A program made the position numbers and the translations under genes. This document shows positions 6,254 to 6,882 of a stretch of 6,882 nucleotides of DNA, one piece after another. The notes beneath the pieces are model-generated. The model was given only the letters and a program-made list of their open reading frames with translations. It made no database searches and was not told the DNA's origin. Source of the DNA: CAZJBP01 sp964544115 (lineage in GTDB: Bacteria > Verrucomicrobiota > Kiritimatiellia > UBA8416 > JADHWI01); NCBI GenBank assembly GCA_964544115.1, contig CAZJBP010000180.1:1-6882 (forward strand), in the 5' to 3' direction. The number at the start of each line of letters is the position of its first letter. Position 1 is the first letter of the stretch.

Positions 6254-6727
6254 ATGAAGAGCAGGATGATATTGACGGCCGCAGCAGCGGCTGTGTGCGT
6301 GGCGGGATATGCGTATGCAGGCTGTGGCTCCTGCGGCAAAGGGGAGTCAGCGTCAGCGTGCGAACGTAAGGCGGCCTGTGAACACAAGGCGGCCGACGTG
6401 CCGAAGGTGGACACGGCTGGACTGAAGGAACTGCTGGCCAAGGGAGAAGCGGTGACCGTTCTCGACGCCCGCAGCGGCAAGTGGGACGACGGCAATCGGA
6501 TTGCCGGAGCCAAGGCGCTGAACGCCGAGACGCCTGACGAGGAAGTGACGAAGGCCCTTCCTGACAAGGACGCCAAGATCGTGACGTACTGCGGCGGCCT
6601 GAAGTGTCCGGCGAGTAGCGCCCTGGCGGACAAACTCACGAAGCTCGGATACAAGAACGTAACCGAGTACCCGGAAGGCATCGAGGGTTGGGTGAAGGAC
6701 GGTAACGAAGTCAAGAAGGCCAACTGA
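6254..6727 (+). CDS. Exported Cys-rich single-domain rhodanese-like protein
   Basis: Rhodanese domains carry sulfur as a persulfide on an active-site Cys, or handle thiols. The 157-residue product starts with a clear signal peptide (MKSRMILTAAAAAVCVAGYAYA, likely cut after AYA), so it should act outside the cytoplasm. A Cys-rich segment follows (CGSC at 24-27, Cys36, Cys42), then one rhodanese domain (about 45-157) with VLDAR, IAGAKALNAE, and the active loop YCGGLKCPAS, giving catalytic Cys113 with a second Cys118, and the closing GYKNVTEYPEGIEGWVKDG. The G-H-I of many rhodaneses is N-R-I here. I chose ATG 6254 because GGAGG (6238-6242) lies 11 bases upstream; the in-frame ATG at 6236 overlaps that site and lacks its own, and would add six residues. 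A lipoprotein reading (AGC) is less likely because Tyr occupies the lipobox -3 position. The gene is alone between a candidate promoter and its hairpin terminator. Confidence 0.88.
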   Translation: MKSRMILTAAAAAVCVAGYAYAGCGSCGKGESASACERKAACEHKAADVPKVDTAGLKELLAKGEAVTVLDARSGKWDDGNRIAGAKALNAETPDEEVTKALPDKDAKIVTYCGGLKCPASSALADKLTKLGYKNVTEYPEGIEGWVKDGNEVKKAN

Positions 6728-6731
6728 AACG

Positions 6732-6766
6732 TTCAACACTCAACGCCCAACGTTCAACGCTCAAGG
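6732..6766 (+). repeat. Five degenerate heptanucleotide repeats (YYCAACG)
   Basis: Starting four bases after the rhodanese stop, five seven-base units run without interruption: TTCAACA, CTCAACG, CCCAACG, TTCAACG, CTCAAGG. The complementary form (CGTTGAR) recurs at 6795-6822 as four units. Together they make the hairpin described separately. Confidence 0.8.
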
Positions 6767-6828
6767 GCAAGTGCGTCGAGATAGGCGCTTTGACCATTGA
6801 GCGTTGAAAGTTGGGCGTTGAGCTTTTC
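6739..6828 (+). terminator. Long heptad-repeat hairpin with T-run downstream of the rhodanese gene
   Basis: Arms 6739-6764 and 6797-6822 are complementary at 25 of 26 positions, the exception being G6752 against A6809. The loop is 32 bases. The right arm is followed by C and TTTT (6824-6827) on the plus strand, consistent with ending the rhodanese transcript. The stem is much longer and less GC-rich than a usual terminator, so it may instead be a dispersed repeat that also stops transcription. Confidence 0.6.
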
Positions 6829-6847
6829 TGTCGCTGGTACGTCAAGT

Positions 6848-6881
6848 TGTCCGGTCTACTTGGTATGTGATCTGTCCGGTC
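6848..6881. repeat. 9-bp direct repeat at the right edge
   Basis: TGTCCGGTC occurs at 6848-6856 and again at 6873-6881, 25 bases apart. Paired short repeats at a fixed offset can mark a transposase-bound element end or an operator, but the window stops here and no coding sequence or partner end is visible. Confidence 0.35.
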
Positions 6882-6882
6882 A

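Noticed and set aside
6732..6822. CRISPR array
   Set aside because: The repeats are seven bases, contiguous and arranged as one hairpin, without spacers or cas genes.

Overview
The window is GC-rich bacterial DNA from a Gram-negative (diderm) organism: it carries tolB and pal, and several exported proteins. The 1,117-residue secreted protein on the plus strand ends in a module (WWLAQYG ... W.SYEAGLNPTDPNS) of a kind I associate with Kiritimatiellota, Lentisphaerae and other Verrucomicrobia relatives. That placement is inference from protein style, not a proven lineage. A run of ten N at 3691-3700 points to a draft or metagenome-derived assembly.

Left part, minus strand (read right to left): a typical 2-Cys peroxiredoxin (1833-2426), a strong intrinsic terminator (1741-1780), tolB (494-1693), then pal (from 406, running off the left edge). 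TolB and Pal form the periplasmic and outer-membrane end of the Tol-Pal envelope system. The tolQ, tolR and tolA genes that commonly precede tolB are not directly upstream; the peroxiredoxin gene sits there instead.

Middle, 2427-2664: a divergent intergenic region with a candidate promoter for the peroxiredoxin gene on the minus strand and a weak one for the large gene on the plus strand.

Right part, plus strand: a large secreted metzincin-type zinc protease with a mosaic of extracellular beta-sandwich modules (2683-6036). It is followed by a spacer with a 9-bp inverted repeat and a candidate promoter, then an exported Cys-rich single-domain rhodanese (6254-6727). This gene ends in a long hairpin built from degenerate seven-base repeats. 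The last 35 bases hold a 9-bp direct repeat that may belong to something beyond the edge.

The genes do not form one obvious pathway. They read as ordinary housekeeping (envelope integrity, peroxide removal) beside accessory secreted functions (protease, sulfur-transfer-like protein). I see no convincing undescribed multi-gene system. The most unusual features are the heptad-repeat hairpin, the exported Cys-rich rhodanese, the terminator directly in front of tolB, and the protease architecture.
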